Notes: generated by a model from the sequence alone, not told the origin. A stretch of 64,000 bases of DNA from Streptococcus oralis (GCF_002386345.1 NZ_CP023507.1:310001-374000); one strand, 5' to 3'; positions 18,368-27,595 are shown, counted from the stretch's first letter. Translations and numbers: made by a program.

Positions 18368-18881
18368 ATGTCGAGACCTAGAAAAATACGAATCTTGCTT
18401 GCTTCTGTACTTGCCTTAGTTGTTGGTATCAATCTTTATTCCCACCAAGAACGCTTCCAATTAAAGACCTCCTTTGAAGAAAAGGACACTACAGCTGTCT
18501 TACAACATTTAACGGCGTCAGGAAAATATGCGTCTGACATGCGAAAAGCAGGCTATATTGTTCCTCCCGACGGTGTCATTCGCTTGGATGGAGGAATTGA
18601 CTCCATAGGGATAAAAGGAGACATCGATTTGAAAATGTCGAATCCTAGAAGGGATGAAGTCTCTGTTTTATTTGAAACAATGGTAAATGAGGAAAAAATA
18701 AATGCCTACTATATTTTAGATCATCAATTAACCCTAAGACGTAGATACTATTCTTATATTAGGAATCAGAAAAAAAGAAAGTGTGAACATCTCTCAAGCC
18801 GAAGAAGAACGCCTATTAAAGATTGTTCGAAAAGAGTTGAAAGCTTTTCTAGATAAGATGTATCAGACTTTGTATGGTTGA
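18368..18881 (+). pseudogene. Membrane-anchored hypothetical protein, frameshifted near the end
   Basis: The protein begins with a signal/anchor segment (RKIRILLASVLALVVGINLY) and an extracytoplasmic domain I do not recognise. As sequenced, the frame ends at 18856 with an arginine-rich tail. A run of seven A residues (about 18770-18776) is the likely fault: with six A residues the frame continues ESVNISQAEEERLLKIVRKE and onward to a TGA at 18879-18881, a plausible amphipathic helix. So this is a single-base insertion, a phase-variable tract, or a sequencing error. It stands just before another anchored small protein and may form a pair with it. Confidence 0.6.
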
Positions 18882-18950
18882 TGTTACTAGTGAGAAATGG
18901 ATGCGAGACTCTGTTTAGGATGTCAATGATGATGAGAAAGGAGGGACAAA

Positions 18951-19472
18951 ATGTTTACAGAATTGATCTTTATTGTCTCTTTACTGTTACTTTTACGTTT
19001 GTTTAAAAGTAGGCGCTCACGAATGATTATAGGAGTCTTGTATAGTTTGCTGCTAGTCTGGTTTGTCTTTTCCGTTTTGAACTATGGCAAATACACTCTT
19101 CAACCAGGTCAATCCGTCAGCTTAAGAGTAAATCCCAGAACACAAGATTTGGAATACTATTCAATCTTCATCTTGAAGAAAAACGATTCAAGTAAAATTA
19201 AATTAACTGGCTCAAGTGTTTGGAGTGAAAGAAACGGCGATGTTTACTATGAAGTAGAGGAACAAAAGATTATAAAAAGCCATGGTTTCGATGAGGAGGA
19301 TGAAGAACTTCCAAACAAGCAAGCAGATATTTATTTAGAAAAAGATGGAGTAGTTGTGAGTTACCAAGGTGAAAAAGTGTTTGATGCCACCAATAACAAG
19401 CCCTACACGATAACCATTACCAATGTAGACAACCAACCAGCCCAATTTGAAGCTCAGGTGGTGGATAAGTAA
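18951..19472 (+). CDS. Hypothetical membrane-anchored protein
   Basis: 173 residues. Two hydrophobic helices at the start (about 3-16 and 25-44) with a basic loop (RLFKSRRSRM), then about 125 residues outside, rich in Asp, Glu, Lys and beta-type sequence (KIKLTGSSVWSERNGDVYYEVEE). No family recognised. Ribosome-binding site AAGGAGG is excellent. The preceding gene is damaged; together they could be an envelope or immunity pair, but that is a guess. Confidence 0.65.
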   Translation: MFTELIFIVSLLLLLRLFKSRRSRMIIGVLYSLLLVWFVFSVLNYGKYTLQPGQSVSLRVNPRTQDLEYYSIFILKKNDSSKIKLTGSSVWSERNGDVYYEVEEQKIIKSHGFDEEDEELPNKQADIYLEKDGVVVSYQGEKVFDATNNKPYTITITNVDNQPAQFEAQVVDK

Positions 19473-19527
19473 GTCTAGTAGCGTATAAACGTTTCAATTC
19501 AATAAAAAACATATTATTTTAAGTAAA

Positions 19528-19552
19528 CAAAAAAGCCCTGAAACCAGAGCCT
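19528..19552 (-). terminator. Terminator downstream of the stress operon
   Basis: Minus-strand hairpin AGGCTCTG...CAGGGCT followed by six T residues. A second terminator at 19611-19641 lies closer to the operon, so this one is a back-up. Confidence 0.5.
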
Positions 19553-19610
19553 TTCCTATTAAGAATCTCTTTTAACGAAAAATGGGAAACGTGTTTGGAA
19601 TCCGATCTAC

Positions 19611-19641
19611 AAAAAAAGAGGACATTTGCGGTCCTCTTTTT
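19611..19641. terminator. Bidirectional terminator between the hypothetical gene and csbD
   Basis: Perfect AGAGGAC/GTCCTCT stem with a 7-nt loop, flanked by A and T runs on both sides, so it can stop transcripts from either strand. Confidence 0.8.
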
Positions 19642-19677
19642 GACTACTATAATGAAAAGGTCAATTAACGTTTAGCC

Positions 19678-19881
19678 TTATTTTTCGTCTTTGTGAAGCA
19701 TGTTTTTCACACCTTCAATAGCGCCTTCGACAGCGTCTTTAGCATCTTCAGCAACTTCTTTTACTTTAGAAACAACTTTTTCAGCTGTTCCTTCTTTTTC
19801 CATTTTTTCATCGCCGATCATTTTGCCGACACCTTCTTTAATGGAACCTTTTGCTTGGTTTAATTTTTCTTCTGTTGACAT
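19678..19881 (-). CDS. CsbD-family stress protein
   Basis: 67 residues, highly charged: starts [20 protein letters not shown], the CsbD motif (NxxKGxxKExxGK), followed by a helical Lys/Glu/Ala/Val-rich stretch. CsbD proteins are small general-stress proteins of unknown mechanism. Strong ribosome-binding site AAAGGAGG. Last gene of the minus-strand gls24 operon, 41 bp after gls24. Confidence 0.85.
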   Translation of the reverse strand: MSTEEKLNQAKGSIKEGVGKMIGDEKMEKEGTAEKVVSKVKEVAEDAKDAVEGAIEGVKNMLHKDEK

Positions 19882-19922
19882 GATTCTGCCTCCTTTAAAT
19901 TGATTGATTTTGACCAGATGAA

Positions 19923-20507
19923 TTAGTGTACGCGAGCATTTTCTTTTGTTTCGCCTTTAACGGCTTCAACACCTTCGCCTACTTTTTCTTGAACAGCAGC
20001 AACACCTGAACCGATACCAGATTTCACTTTTTCAAATTGTTCTGAAGCAAATTCTCCTGTTGAAGAAGCCACATCAGTTACTCGGTCTTGGAGGCTAACT
20101 GAATCTGCTTCATGCTGTTCCTTCGTTTTGATATCAACAACATTCACATTGACTTCAACCACTTCTAGATCAGTCATTTTTGTAACTTGTGATACGACAA
20201 CATCTTTGATTTCTTTGTACAAAGCAGGGACATTCTTTTGGTACTCAACAACAATGTTCAAGTCAACTGCAACTTGCTCTTTCCCAACTTCAACATTGAC
20301 ACCATGAGTGACATTATCTGTATTGATAATTTTTTCTGTTAGATTAGAGAAGAATCCTCCATCCACATCCAAAAGTCCAGGTACTTTTTCAAGTGAAAGA
20401 CCAATGATTTTTTGGATTACTTTATCCTCATAAGTGAGTTCCCCTTTAACATCTTGAGAAACAACAGCGACATCTTTTTTTTCTACATTTTTATCTACGT
20501 TTGACAT
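19923..20507 (-). CDS. gls24: Asp23/Gls24 family envelope stress protein
   Basis: 194 residues. The Asp23 domain spans about residues 20-135 ([60 protein letters not shown]). A helical tail rich in Val, Glu and Gly follows ([15 protein letters not shown]). In S. aureus Asp23 is held at the membrane by AmaP and protects the envelope; E. faecalis Gls24 is a stress and virulence factor. Here the same set (glsB, amaP, DUF2273, gls24, csbD) is in one operon. Confidence 0.92.
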   Translation of the reverse strand: MSNVDKNVEKKDVAVVSQDVKGELTYEDKVIQKIIGLSLEKVPGLLDVDGGFFSNLTEKIINTDNVTHGVNVEVGKEQVAVDLNIVVEYQKNVPALYKEIKDVVVSQVTKMTDLEVVEVNVNVVDIKTKEQHEADSVSLQDRVTDVASSTGEFASEQFEKVKSGIGSGVAAVQEKVGEGVEAVKGETKENARVH

Positions 20508-20518
20508 ACGAGACTCCT

Positions 20519-20689
20519 TTATTTATTTAAATATTTTTCCTTAACATAGTATCCTGCAAATGCTCCTAGGGCTCCACAAATTAGTACAAAGAGTGTTTTG
20601 AAAAAGCCAAAGGATAAGATAAAGCAAGCGAGAATGACACCTACTAGACCTGCAATAATTGGATACTGATATTTTTTAAACCATTCCAT
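20519..20689 (-). CDS. DUF2273 small membrane protein
   Basis: 56 residues, too short for most ORF lists. Starts MEWFKKYQYPIIAGLVG and is nearly all hydrophobic with two helices (about 9-27 and 29-47), ending VKEKYLNK. It sits between amaP and gls24, the usual place of the DUF2273 gene in Asp23 operons, 12 bp before gls24. A ribosome-binding-like GGAAGTAAAAA precedes the start. Probably an integral membrane component of the Asp23/AmaP assembly; direct role unknown. Confidence 0.82.
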   Translation of the reverse strand: MEWFKKYQYPIIAGLVGVILACFILSFGFFKTLFVLICGALGAFAGYYVKEKYLNK

Positions 20690-20700
20690 TTTTTACTTCC

Positions 20701-21264
20701 TTACTTTACACGACTAACAGTCTTTTTGGTCGTTTTTGGAGGTTCAAATTCTTTCACTTTAACTTCAAGTTTTACCTCACGTTCAATACCAAAGAACTGC
20801 TTTAATCCATGAGTTATTTCATTCTGGATGACAAGACATCGATTTGAGATGTTGTCCGAAGGAAGAATTTTGCCCTCAACATAAACGAAACATTTATTTT
20901 TGCGGCTATTTACATGGACTGTTGGTTCTTTGATCAACTGATGATCAATGACCAAACATCGAACAAAGCCTTCGATAGCTGAATTTTTTAGTTTTAATGT
21001 ATCTTCTTGAGTCTCTAATTGAATCTCTAAATACTGTTTAGGATAGAAGAGTATTACTAACATTGAAATTAACACTAAAACAGATAGGACAAGTGTCCCC
21101 CAAAAGACATATCTAGCAATCAGAAATTCAGCGTAGAGTTCTCTCCAACTGAATAAGTGGATATCTAAATCACTGACCTGATGATAATCTATGAGAATAG
21201 GAAGGAAAATAGCCAAGATTAAAATACAGAAAATAAGTAACAATATTTTCTTTGATTTTGACAT
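20701..21264 (-). CDS. amaP: Alkaline-shock response membrane anchor protein
   Basis: 187 residues from the ATG at 21264, preferred over the longer frame because GAAAGGATT precedes it and the protein then starts MSKSKKILLLIFCILIL. Two membrane helices (about 8-27 and 52-75), then a cytoplasmic Asp23-like domain (LKNSAIEGFVRCLV...VYVEGKILPSD) and a basic tail. AmaP anchors Asp23/Gls24 to the membrane. Second gene of the operon, directly followed by the DUF2273 gene. Confidence 0.88.
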   Translation of the reverse strand: MSKSKKILLLIFCILILAIFLPILIDYHQVSDLDIHLFSWRELYAEFLIARYVFWGTLVLSVLVLISMLVILFYPKQYLEIQLETQEDTLKLKNSAIEGFVRCLVIDHQLIKEPTVHVNSRKNKCFVYVEGKILPSDNISNRCLVIQNEITHGLKQFFGIEREVKLEVKVKEFEPPKTTKKTVSRVK

Positions 21265-21363
21265 ATTAAATCCTTTCAAATGAAAAGCTTTAAACCATAA
21301 TTTTACCCGTCTAAAGTATTCAAAATTATGGCTTATCACTTTTAATGTTCTATTAGGTAATGC

Positions 21364-21600
21364 TTATTTTTTACCAAATAGAAATGAAACGACTGCAACA
21401 ACAATCACTGCACCTACGATTGACGGAATAATAGCCATTCCAGCCAATGAAGGTCCCCAGCTTCCTAGAAGTGATTGCCCTACAGACGAACCGATAAGAC
21501 CTGCAAAGATATTTGCAATCAATCCCATTGAACCACCTTTTTTAGTGATTGCACCTGCGATGAGACCAATAAGACCTCCTACAATAATGGACCACAACAT
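21364..21600 (-). CDS. glsB: GlsB/YeaQ/YmgE family stress membrane protein
   Basis: 78 residues; three hydrophobic stretches separated by Gly-rich turns (IIVGGLIGLIAGAITKKGG, IANIFAGLIGSSVGQ, IVGAVIVVAVVSFLFG). This is the transglycosylase-associated protein family, small integral membrane proteins induced by stress. First gene of the operon with ribosome-binding site AAAGGAGG; its promoter lies in 21601-21720. Confidence 0.88.
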   Translation of the reverse strand: MLWSIIVGGLIGLIAGAITKKGGSMGLIANIFAGLIGSSVGQSLLGSWGPSLAGMAIIPSIVGAVIVVAVVSFLFGKK

Positions 21601-21910
21601 AGTGTATCCTCCTTTTTTATTTCTAAATCAAAGAATCAATTTCAGAAAACCAATTTCTTTGATTGAATTAATTATATAATATTTAAATATGGAAGGGTAA
21701 TAATTTGTCTCAAACTACGTATTATAAAAACACACTACAGGTACAAATAAATAAGAAAATCTTGATGCTACTGGGTTTCTAAGGGATTAGACTAGTCTTT
21801 TGATGACAAGCAAAAGTCGTTGTAAGAGGATAAATGCACTCTATATGGTATAATTGCATGAAGATTGATAGGCAATCGTTTAGTTTATTATAAAGAGAGA
21901 AAAGCTATTC
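21601..21910. promoter_or_regulatory. Divergent promoter region between the stress operon and the Mga-like gene
   Basis: On the minus strand TATATAAT (about 21676-21683) is a good -10 for the glsB operon; the -35 is weak. On the plus strand an extended -10 TGGTATAAT (to 21854) serves the Mga-like gene, also without a good -35. Both weak -35 boxes suggest activator dependence. In pneumococcus the Mga-like regulator is reported to act on this same divergent region. Confidence 0.55.
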
Positions 21911-23392
21911 ATGAGAGATTTATTATCGAAAAAAAGTCACAGACAATTAGAATTATTAGAATTACTGTTTGAAAACAAGCGCTGGTTTCATATTTCAGAA
22001 CTAGCAGAATTATTGCACTGTGCAGAACGTTCTGTAAAAGATGACTTGTCCCATGTCAGATCTTCTTTTCCTGACTTGATATTTCATTCCTCAACAAACG
22101 GCATCCGTATCATTAATACCGATGATAGTGATATTGAGATGGTCTATCATCATTTTTTTAAGCATTCAACCCACTTTTCAATTTTAGAATTTGTCTTCTT
22201 TAATGAAGGATGTGATACTGATAGTATTTGCAAAGAGTTTTATATCAGTTCTTCCTCTCTTTATCGTATCATCAGTCATATTAATAAAATTATTAAGAAA
22301 CAATATCGTTTTGAAATTAGCCTCAATCCAGTTCGAATCACTGGAAATGAGATTGATATCCGTTACTTTTTTGCCCAGTATTTTTCAGAGAAATATTATT
22401 TCCTTGAATGGCCCTTTGAAGATTTTTCTCAAGAACCCTTGTCTCAATTATTGGAATTAGTCTATAAAGCAACTTCTTTCCCGATGAATTTATCAACTCA
22501 CAGAATGTTAAAATTACTTCTGGTTACAAATTTATATCGCATAAAGTTTGGTCATTTCATGGAAGTTGAGAGAGACTCTTTTAACAATCAATTGTTGGAA
22601 TCGTTTATGCAGGCAGAAGGAATCAACGAGATTGTAGCGAGTTTTGATTCTGAATATCAGATCTCACTGAATAAAGAAGTAATAGGTCAATTATTTGTAA
22701 CCTATTTTCAAAAAATGTTTTTCATAGATGAAGAAGTATTTCTCAACCATGCAAAAACAGACAGCTATGTAAAAAAATCGTATCAGTTATTGGGAAAGCT
22801 AGTAGATCAGGTATCAAGAGAGTATAATCTTCAAGTAGACAATAAGGACAATCTGATTTGGCATATGCACAATACGGCACATCTGCATCGCCAGGAATTA
22901 TCAACAGAGTTTATCTTATTTGATCAAAAAGGCAATACAATCAAGAACTTTCAAAATATTTTCCCTCGCTTTGTTTCAGAGGTGAAGGAAGGGATTGAAC
23001 ACTATCTAGAGGCTTTGGATATGGATCGTAATTCAATGAAGGTCAATCATTTATCCTATACTTTTATCACCCATAGCAAACACTTAGTGTTAAATCTTTT
23101 ACAAAACCAACCTAAATTAAAGGTTTTGGTCGTGAGTAATTTTGATCAGTATCATGCAAAATCAGTAGCCGAGACACTTGCTTACTATTGCAGTAACAAT
23201 TTTGAACTGGAGGTCTGGAGTGAATTAGAGTTGTCCATTGATGCTCTAAAAGAATCACCTTACGACATCATTATTTCAAATTTTATTATTCCACCTATTG
23301 AAAATAAGAGACTGATCTATTCCAATAATGTCAATACAGTCGCTCTCATCTCTTTGCTTAACGCAATGATGTTTATTCGATTAGACGAGTAA
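21911..23392 (+). CDS. mgaSpn: Mga-family global transcription regulator (MgaSpn/MgrA-like)
   Basis: 493 residues, the size of pneumococcal MgaSpn. A winged-helix domain lies at about 12-60 (LELLELLFENKRWFHISELAELLHCAERSVKDDL), a second Mga HTH at about 105-135 (DSICKEFYISSSSLYRIISHINKI), then PRD-like helical regions and a C-terminal EIIB-like domain (LKVLVVSNFDQYHAKSVAETLAYY). Such regulators respond to sugar-phosphotransferase signals and control virulence operons. It is divergent from the gls24 operon, the arrangement known for MgaSpn. Confidence 0.88.
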   Translation: MRDLLSKKSHRQLELLELLFENKRWFHISELAELLHCAERSVKDDLSHVRSSFPDLIFHSSTNGIRIINTDDSDIEMVYHHFFKHSTHFSILEFVFFNEGCDTDSICKEFYISSSSLYRIISHINKIIKKQYRFEISLNPVRITGNEIDIRYFFAQYFSEKYYFLEWPFEDFSQEPLSQLLELVYKATSFPMNLSTHRMLKLLLVTNLYRIKFGHFMEVERDSFNNQLLESFMQAEGINEIVASFDSEYQISLNKEVIGQLFVTYFQKMFFIDEEVFLNHAKTDSYVKKSYQLLGKLVDQVSREYNLQVDNKDNLIWHMHNTAHLHRQELSTEFILFDQKGNTIKNFQNIFPRFVSEVKEGIEHYLEALDMDRNSMKVNHLSYTFITHSKHLVLNLLQNQPKLKVLVVSNFDQYHAKSVAETLAYYCSNNFELEVWSELELSIDALKESPYDIIISNFIIPPIENKRLIYSNNVNTVALISLLNAMMFIRLDE

Positions 23393-23403
23393 CTAAGAAT
23401 AAC

Positions 23404-23428
23404 AAAAAACGCTAGATAGCGTTTTTTG
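23404..23428 (+). terminator. Terminator of the Mga-like gene
   Basis: Perfect AAAAAACGCTA/TAGCGTTTTTT hairpin 12 bp after the stop codon. Confidence 0.88.
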
Positions 23429-23505
23429 TTTTATAAGGAAAGAATTTTATCTATACTAAACTCAGAATATCCTAACAAACCTGTCATTTTTTAGTTCAGA
23501 ACAAC

Positions 23506-23533
23506 AAAAAGCCTTGGAAACCAAGGCTTTTTT
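23506..23533 (-). terminator. Terminator of ltrA
   Basis: Stem GCCTTGG/CCAAGGC with A/T runs on both sides, just past the stop codon of the minus-strand LtrA gene. Confidence 0.85.
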
Positions 23534-23548
23534 AATGCTATAAACTCA

Positions 23549-24694
23549 TTAAAACAACTCCCAGTAAGGTGTGGAATGTTTTTTAGTCTGTGTCATATAA
23601 AAATAAATAGAATGAATAGCTATAGCTAGAGCTAAAATGGTTGTAATACTTACTACTATTATAGGATTAGAAGCAAAGATTAAAGAGAGAATCAAGGCAG
23701 CCAGATAGAGTGTAGCTTGGACACAGTAGTAACTTTTCGAATAGCGAAGATAGTGTTTGTTATAGGGCCCATTTGCTAGGACAGCAGCTTGGAAGAGGCC
23801 AATTCCGATATAAAAGAAGCTGGTTGCAAAGAGAAGATTAGTTTCAGGATTCAGAAGAAAACTCATCGAAACGGTCATCATAAGAAGTCCAATGAAAATA
23901 GGATAGTGACTGTAAATTAGAAATAGTCCCTTTTGATTAGATTCTTCATCAATAGCATGGTCGAATTGAACAAAATAAAACAAGAACAGAGAAAGCATAA
24001 TAATGAAATAAAGAACCGAATAAATCGAGAAATTCTCGATTGTAAAGAAGTTAACTAGCCCCATAATCATCTCTCCAAACGTAATAATGACAAGAAGGGA
24101 GATGCGCTCGATTAAATGGGGGAGAACTATCTGGAAATGATCATCTTTACTAATCGAGGTAATTGGCGTAATAAATGTTAGCAGAATACTAGCATAAAGG
24201 ATATAGACTCCAATGTAAATAGGAAGAAGAGCTGCTAGATAGATTTCTAAACTTCGTAGACCTGTTATCCATAGAAAACCTTTGATACTTTCCCTATGAA
24301 CATTATCGGTTGATTTTTTAAAAAACTCAACCAAATATTGAAAAAATAAGGTAAGGGTTAATGTACCAATAGCCCAACAGACATAATGAAAATATTGTTG
24401 CCAATCATCTTTAATCAAATTGGATATAAAGAGTAAAAGTCCCATATTGATAAACATGATTACCATGTTAAATACAGAGTTCTTTCCATAGCGATTGGTA
24501 TAAACGGTTTGAATCATCCAGGCATTGATGAGAAGCAAGACAGACATGAAAAAATCAAGCAAAGAATTCCAAGTCAAAATACCGTTATGAAGATGGTGAA
24601 TTAAAGCAGTTACTTTTGAAATCGCAAAAACAAAAACTAGATCATAAAAAAGTTCTGAATAATTTACACGTTTATGTTTAACAAGAGTTGTCAT
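23549..24694 (-). CDS. ltrA: Low temperature requirement A (LtrA) family membrane protein
   Basis: 381 residues with about ten membrane helices. The LtrA N-terminal signature is present: RVNYSELFYDLVFVFAISKV, with the conserved Glu, FYDLVFV motif. Later GEMIMGL and PHLIERISLLVIITFGEMI match the family's conserved middle part. LtrA-family proteins are uncharacterised membrane proteins first linked to cold growth in Listeria. Single gene with its own terminator. A degenerate copy of its 3' end lies at 27771-27850. Confidence 0.85.
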   Translation of the reverse strand: MTTLVKHKRVNYSELFYDLVFVFAISKVTALIHHLHNGILTWNSLLDFFMSVLLLINAWMIQTVYTNRYGKNSVFNMVIMFINMGLLLFISNLIKDDWQQYFHYVCWAIGTLTLTLFFQYLVEFFKKSTDNVHRESIKGFLWITGLRSLEIYLAALLPIYIGVYILYASILLTFITPITSISKDDHFQIVLPHLIERISLLVIITFGEMIMGLVNFFTIENFSIYSVLYFIIMLSLFLFYFVQFDHAIDEESNQKGLFLIYSHYPIFIGLLMMTVSMSFLLNPETNLLFATSFFYIGIGLFQAAVLANGPYNKHYLRYSKSYYCVQATLYLAALILSLIFASNPIIVVSITTILALAIAIHSIYFYMTQTKKHSTPYWELF

Positions 24695-24908
24695 CTCAAG
24701 TCCTTTCCATTCTAGAAGTACGATTTATTATAACAGAAAATGGTAATGAGAGAAAAGGATATGCTTAAATAACTTCATGTGACGCGAATTGTCAAAACCT
24801 TGGAGCACATTTACCTCATGTACCAACTCACAGGCAGAGTGTTTGATGATTGATAATGAAGAATAAGATTTTACAATAGAAAAGCGAGGATATCCTCGCT
24901 TTTTTTAT
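24695..24908. other. Intergenic with a short coding remnant and a terminator
   Basis: From about 24778 one plus-strand frame reads HVTRIVKTLEHIYLMYQL then TGRVFDD and stops, which looks like the tail of a lost gene; I cannot name it. A strong bidirectional hairpin (AAAAGCGAGGA...TCCTCGCTTTT, 24880-24906) closes the region and terminates the broken regulator gene on the minus strand. Confidence 0.5.
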
Positions 24909-25332
24909 TTAATCTAATAGCTCCTTATTTTCAATTAAGAGCTCTAGTGGAGATTTATCTCTTGCTTCAATAAAACCAGGTTCATATTGGGTATGAAGTG
25001 TTCTTTTCTGAGAAGTTGGATCAATATACAACTCTTTTCCATCTTCTGTGTATAGTTGGTTGCCTCTTGTTAGGTAAAGTAAATCCTCTAAGTACTGTCC
25101 ATCAGTATGTAGGAAATGCTCGATGTATTTGACAGCTTTTAAGATTTCACTTACTTTATCAGAGTATTCATTAGATTCAAGAACACTCTTTTCTAACTCA
25201 ATCTCTTTACTCGTTCCAAAGAGTTGGGTTGGAGTTGCATTAAAATATTCTGCTATCTTATCCAAATTTGCAAAGGTAGGATAGCTTTTTTGTTTTTCGT
25301 AATCAGAGATGGACTGTTTACCGATTCCTAAT
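24909..25332 (-). pseudogene. XRE-family (Cro/C1-type) regulator, N-terminally truncated
   Basis: The open frame from 25265 (TTG) starts inside the helix-turn-helix. Reading further upstream the same frame gives LGIGKQSISDYEKQKSYPTF, the second half of an XRE HTH, and then stops at TAA just before 25332. The first HTH helices and the start codon are missing and the sequence runs straight into the leader of the next gene's 3' end. The C-terminal 118 residues (SKEIELEKSVLESNEYSDKV...) are intact. Looks like a remnant of a phage- or plasmid-type repressor cut off by a deletion. Confidence 0.7.
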
Positions 25333-25353
25333 TACCTCAGTCTCTTCAGTCTG

Positions 25354-25959
25354 TTAATTTTTTTTCGAAAATTTCTCTTTAATACTAGCTTTCAATTTAT
25401 CAAATTTTTCACGACGAGCTTCTTTTTTATCCGCAATTAAGCGAGCTTTAGCTTGATGCTCTAAATCTTCTTGAATTTTGAGAGCTGACTCTATCTCTGC
25501 CGCAACAGTAGCGACATCCCATCTAGCAATGTCAACCTGATACTTTTCAAAAATAGCATTTAAAACAGATTCATCATTTTCTTGTACAAGTGCAATAATA
25601 GCTACTTCGCCATTAGTCAACTTTTTACTAACGGTTGTAATTAATGCCGAATTGATCAATTCTTTGTCTGAACCAACGGAGGCGCCAATTGCTCCACCAG
25701 TAGCAAAACCAAAGAGAACACCTAGTGGTCCACCTAAAATTCCGATTAAACTACCAATTAATCCGCCTTCGAAATAATCATCTCCTAGGGAATTCATCAA
25801 ATCAAAGCTATCTTTGACGTTAACAACGCCATTTTCAGCTTTTACAATTGAAGCCTGAGCTAATTTTGTATTTTCAGTTTGAACAAACTGTTTTAATTCT
25901 GAAAAGGCCTGAAAGGCTTCACTTTCAATATGAAAAATTGAGACAACAACATTTTCCAT
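25354..25959 (-). CDS. DUF1269-type membrane-associated stress protein
   Basis: 201 residues. Starts ENVVVSIFHIESEAFQAFSELK (a ferredoxin-like fold start), then a Gly-rich hydrophobic hairpin (GGLIGSLIGILGGPLGVLFG, about 65-95) typical of glycine-zipper membrane insertion, and a long basic, helical C-terminal tail (AKARLIADKKEARREKFDKL). Similar proteins are annotated DUF1269 or general stress; no activity known. Ribosome-binding site AAGGAG upstream. Its 3' end abuts the truncated XRE gene, so the deletion junction lies at about 25335-25353. Confidence 0.65.
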   Translation of the reverse strand: MENVVVSIFHIESEAFQAFSELKQFVQTENTKLAQASIVKAENGVVNVKDSFDLMNSLGDDYFEGGLIGSLIGILGGPLGVLFGFATGGAIGASVGSDKELINSALITTVSKKLTNGEVAIIALVQENDESVLNAIFEKYQVDIARWDVATVAAEIESALKIQEDLEHQAKARLIADKKEARREKFDKLKASIKEKFSKKN

Positions 25960-26667
25960 GGGCTTACACTCCTTTATTACTTTATAGAGATAGAATAAAA
26001 TCTCCTATATTTAGTAGTACAAACTACTGCTACACAAGGTGAATTGTAGCATACAATAATCTTTTATGCAATATACAATATATTACAAAAAGATTAAATT
26101 TTTATTTAAAAACTTATATTCTATAAATTAGGCAATTTTAAAATTTTGATTAAAAAGAAAGATTTAGATAGAGCTGTTGGTAGACTTAGGAAATTTTAAG
26201 AACATGCATTAGTTAAATTAAATGGTTCTTTTCAATTAAGTTTTAACTTCTATCTGGTAAGTAAAAGGAAAAATAATACCCGTGGTGCTAGTTAAACTCA
26301 AAATACAAGAAAAGCCTAAAAGGACTATACTGTAAGTGACAAAACAAAACAGGAGGATAGTCCAAATGAGCCACTTACATTAGTCCTGTGAAATACAGAA
26401 CTAAATCCTTCACTTAAATTACTTGTCTAACTTTTTGGGGTCAGTACAAACAGTGCTTTTTTTGTTGAAATCGCAAAGAATCTAAGCTTTCTTTTTGCAG
26501 ATAACATTCGATCTTTTATTTTCGGTATGATTGAGTCGATGCCCCGTTCTCGACCGGTTATTATTCCAACTTATCGAATGCTAGAGCACTATGCCATCAC
26601 TTTTTGGAAGAATACTTAGAGCAATTCTACGTAGAATGGAATGCGAAAAAGTGATAATTAAAGAGAC
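25960..26667. other. Degenerate region with gene fragments
   Basis: No intact gene. At about 26290-26390 there is a piece with an AGGAGG-type ribosome-binding site and ATGAGCCACTTACAT that breaks off at once, resembling an insertion-sequence left end. At about 26457-26655 a plus-strand fragment reads ADNIRSFIFGMIESMPRSRP and VIIPTYRMLEHYAIT; after one frameshift it continues FLEEYLEQFYVEWNAKK and stops. I do not recognise the parent protein. The rest is A/T-rich without signals I can support. Confidence 0.5.
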
Positions 26668-27546
26668 GAAAAAGCTGAGAATGTAACTTCCCAGCTATTT
26701 TAATATGCCCAAAATGGCAGCTAGATTATTTACGAAAGGCATCAAGGATATAGGTGAAACCAACAATTAAAAATGCAAAGGCAACGACATAAACGACAAA
26801 GACACTTGTAGCTACTGGATTGAACAAAATCACTAGACCTAGTAAAAATGCAAGCAACGCTATCCACATGATATGGTTGCCAATAATAGGGAAAATCAAT
26901 CCTAGACGATTGCCTTTAAAGAAAGCAATAATGGCTTCTACAATTAACCAAATTCCTACAATGGTCGGAATGACGACCGGCAGGGTCACAAAGCCATAAG
27001 CAACGAGGTAAAGAGCTAAGAGAAGACTAACAAATCCTTGGAAAAGATAAACAGGTGAGCGAAGCTCTTTTGGTGCAGAGAAATAGCCTAAAATAGCTGC
27101 TATAGAAGAAACCAGTAAACCAAATGCAATCCACCAGCTGTAAGCAACAAGATTAGCTACTGGGTCTGTAAATAGAAAGAGTGCTAAAAGGACAAAAACA
27201 ACTCCTGCAAGGAATAGCAGTAAACGATTAGAAAATTTCATTTCAATACCCCCTATATAGTATAGTATAGTTTGATAATAAAAATATTATACACCTTTTT
27301 AGAGGAAATATCAATAAACAAAATGGAAAATTTGGAAGTTTCAGTCTGATTTATGAAAAGAAAATCAGTTTTTATTATTTTGAAAATAAAAAGAGAAGAT
27401 AAAATTTGTCTTCTCTACATGAAAATATTGTATGGAATCAAAGCAAAAGTAACTGGCTTTACACTATTTGTAAAGATGTAATTTGATTCAAAAAGAAAAG
27501 ATAGATTTAAAATGTGGGACAAATGATGGGGTAAATCAGTTATAGA
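26668..27546. repeat. 879-bp direct repeat, copy A
   Basis: Identical base for base, as far as I can compare, to 30768-31646 (offset 4100). It contains a complete HdeD-like gene with its terminator (AGCTGGGAA...TTCTCAGCTTTTT on the minus strand) and about 300 bp of upstream region. Identity stops at GAAAAAGCTG on the left and at TATAGA on the right. Confidence 0.93.
26726..27241 (-). CDS. HdeD/DUF308 family membrane protein, copy A
   Basis: 171 residues, almost entirely six membrane helices in the DUF308 duplicated three-helix pattern (LLLFLAGVVFVLLALFLF, WWIAFGLLVSSIAAILGYF, VYLFQGFVSLLLALYLVAYG, and three more). E. coli HdeD protects against acid; in Gram-positives the role is unknown. Start ATG with an unusual G-rich element (GGGGGTATTGAA) as ribosome-binding site. 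Own terminator. The protein is identical to copy B at 30826. Confidence 0.85.
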   Translation of the reverse strand: MKFSNRLLLFLAGVVFVLLALFLFTDPVANLVAYSWWIAFGLLVSSIAAILGYFSAPKELRSPVYLFQGFVSLLLALYLVAYGFVTLPVVIPTIVGIWLIVEAIIAFFKGNRLGLIFPIIGNHIMWIALLAFLLGLVILFNPVATSVFVVYVVAFAFLIVGFTYILDAFRK

Positions 27547-27550
27547 CAAG

Positions 27551-27581
27551 CAAAAAAAGCCTTGATTTACAAGGCTTTTTC
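27551..27581. terminator. Terminator hairpin of module A
   Basis: AAAAAGCCTTG...CAAGGCTTTTT. The same terminator plus TTTAGATGCCCCCT junction is found next to both tRNA-Lys copies. Confidence 0.75.
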
Positions 27582-27595
27582 CTGTTGTATTTAGA

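Noticed and set aside
19700..19903. Plus-strand frame opposite csbD
   Set aside because: Ser/Phe/Pro-rich mirror of the csbD gene with no start signal; csbD has an excellent ribosome-binding site and family match.
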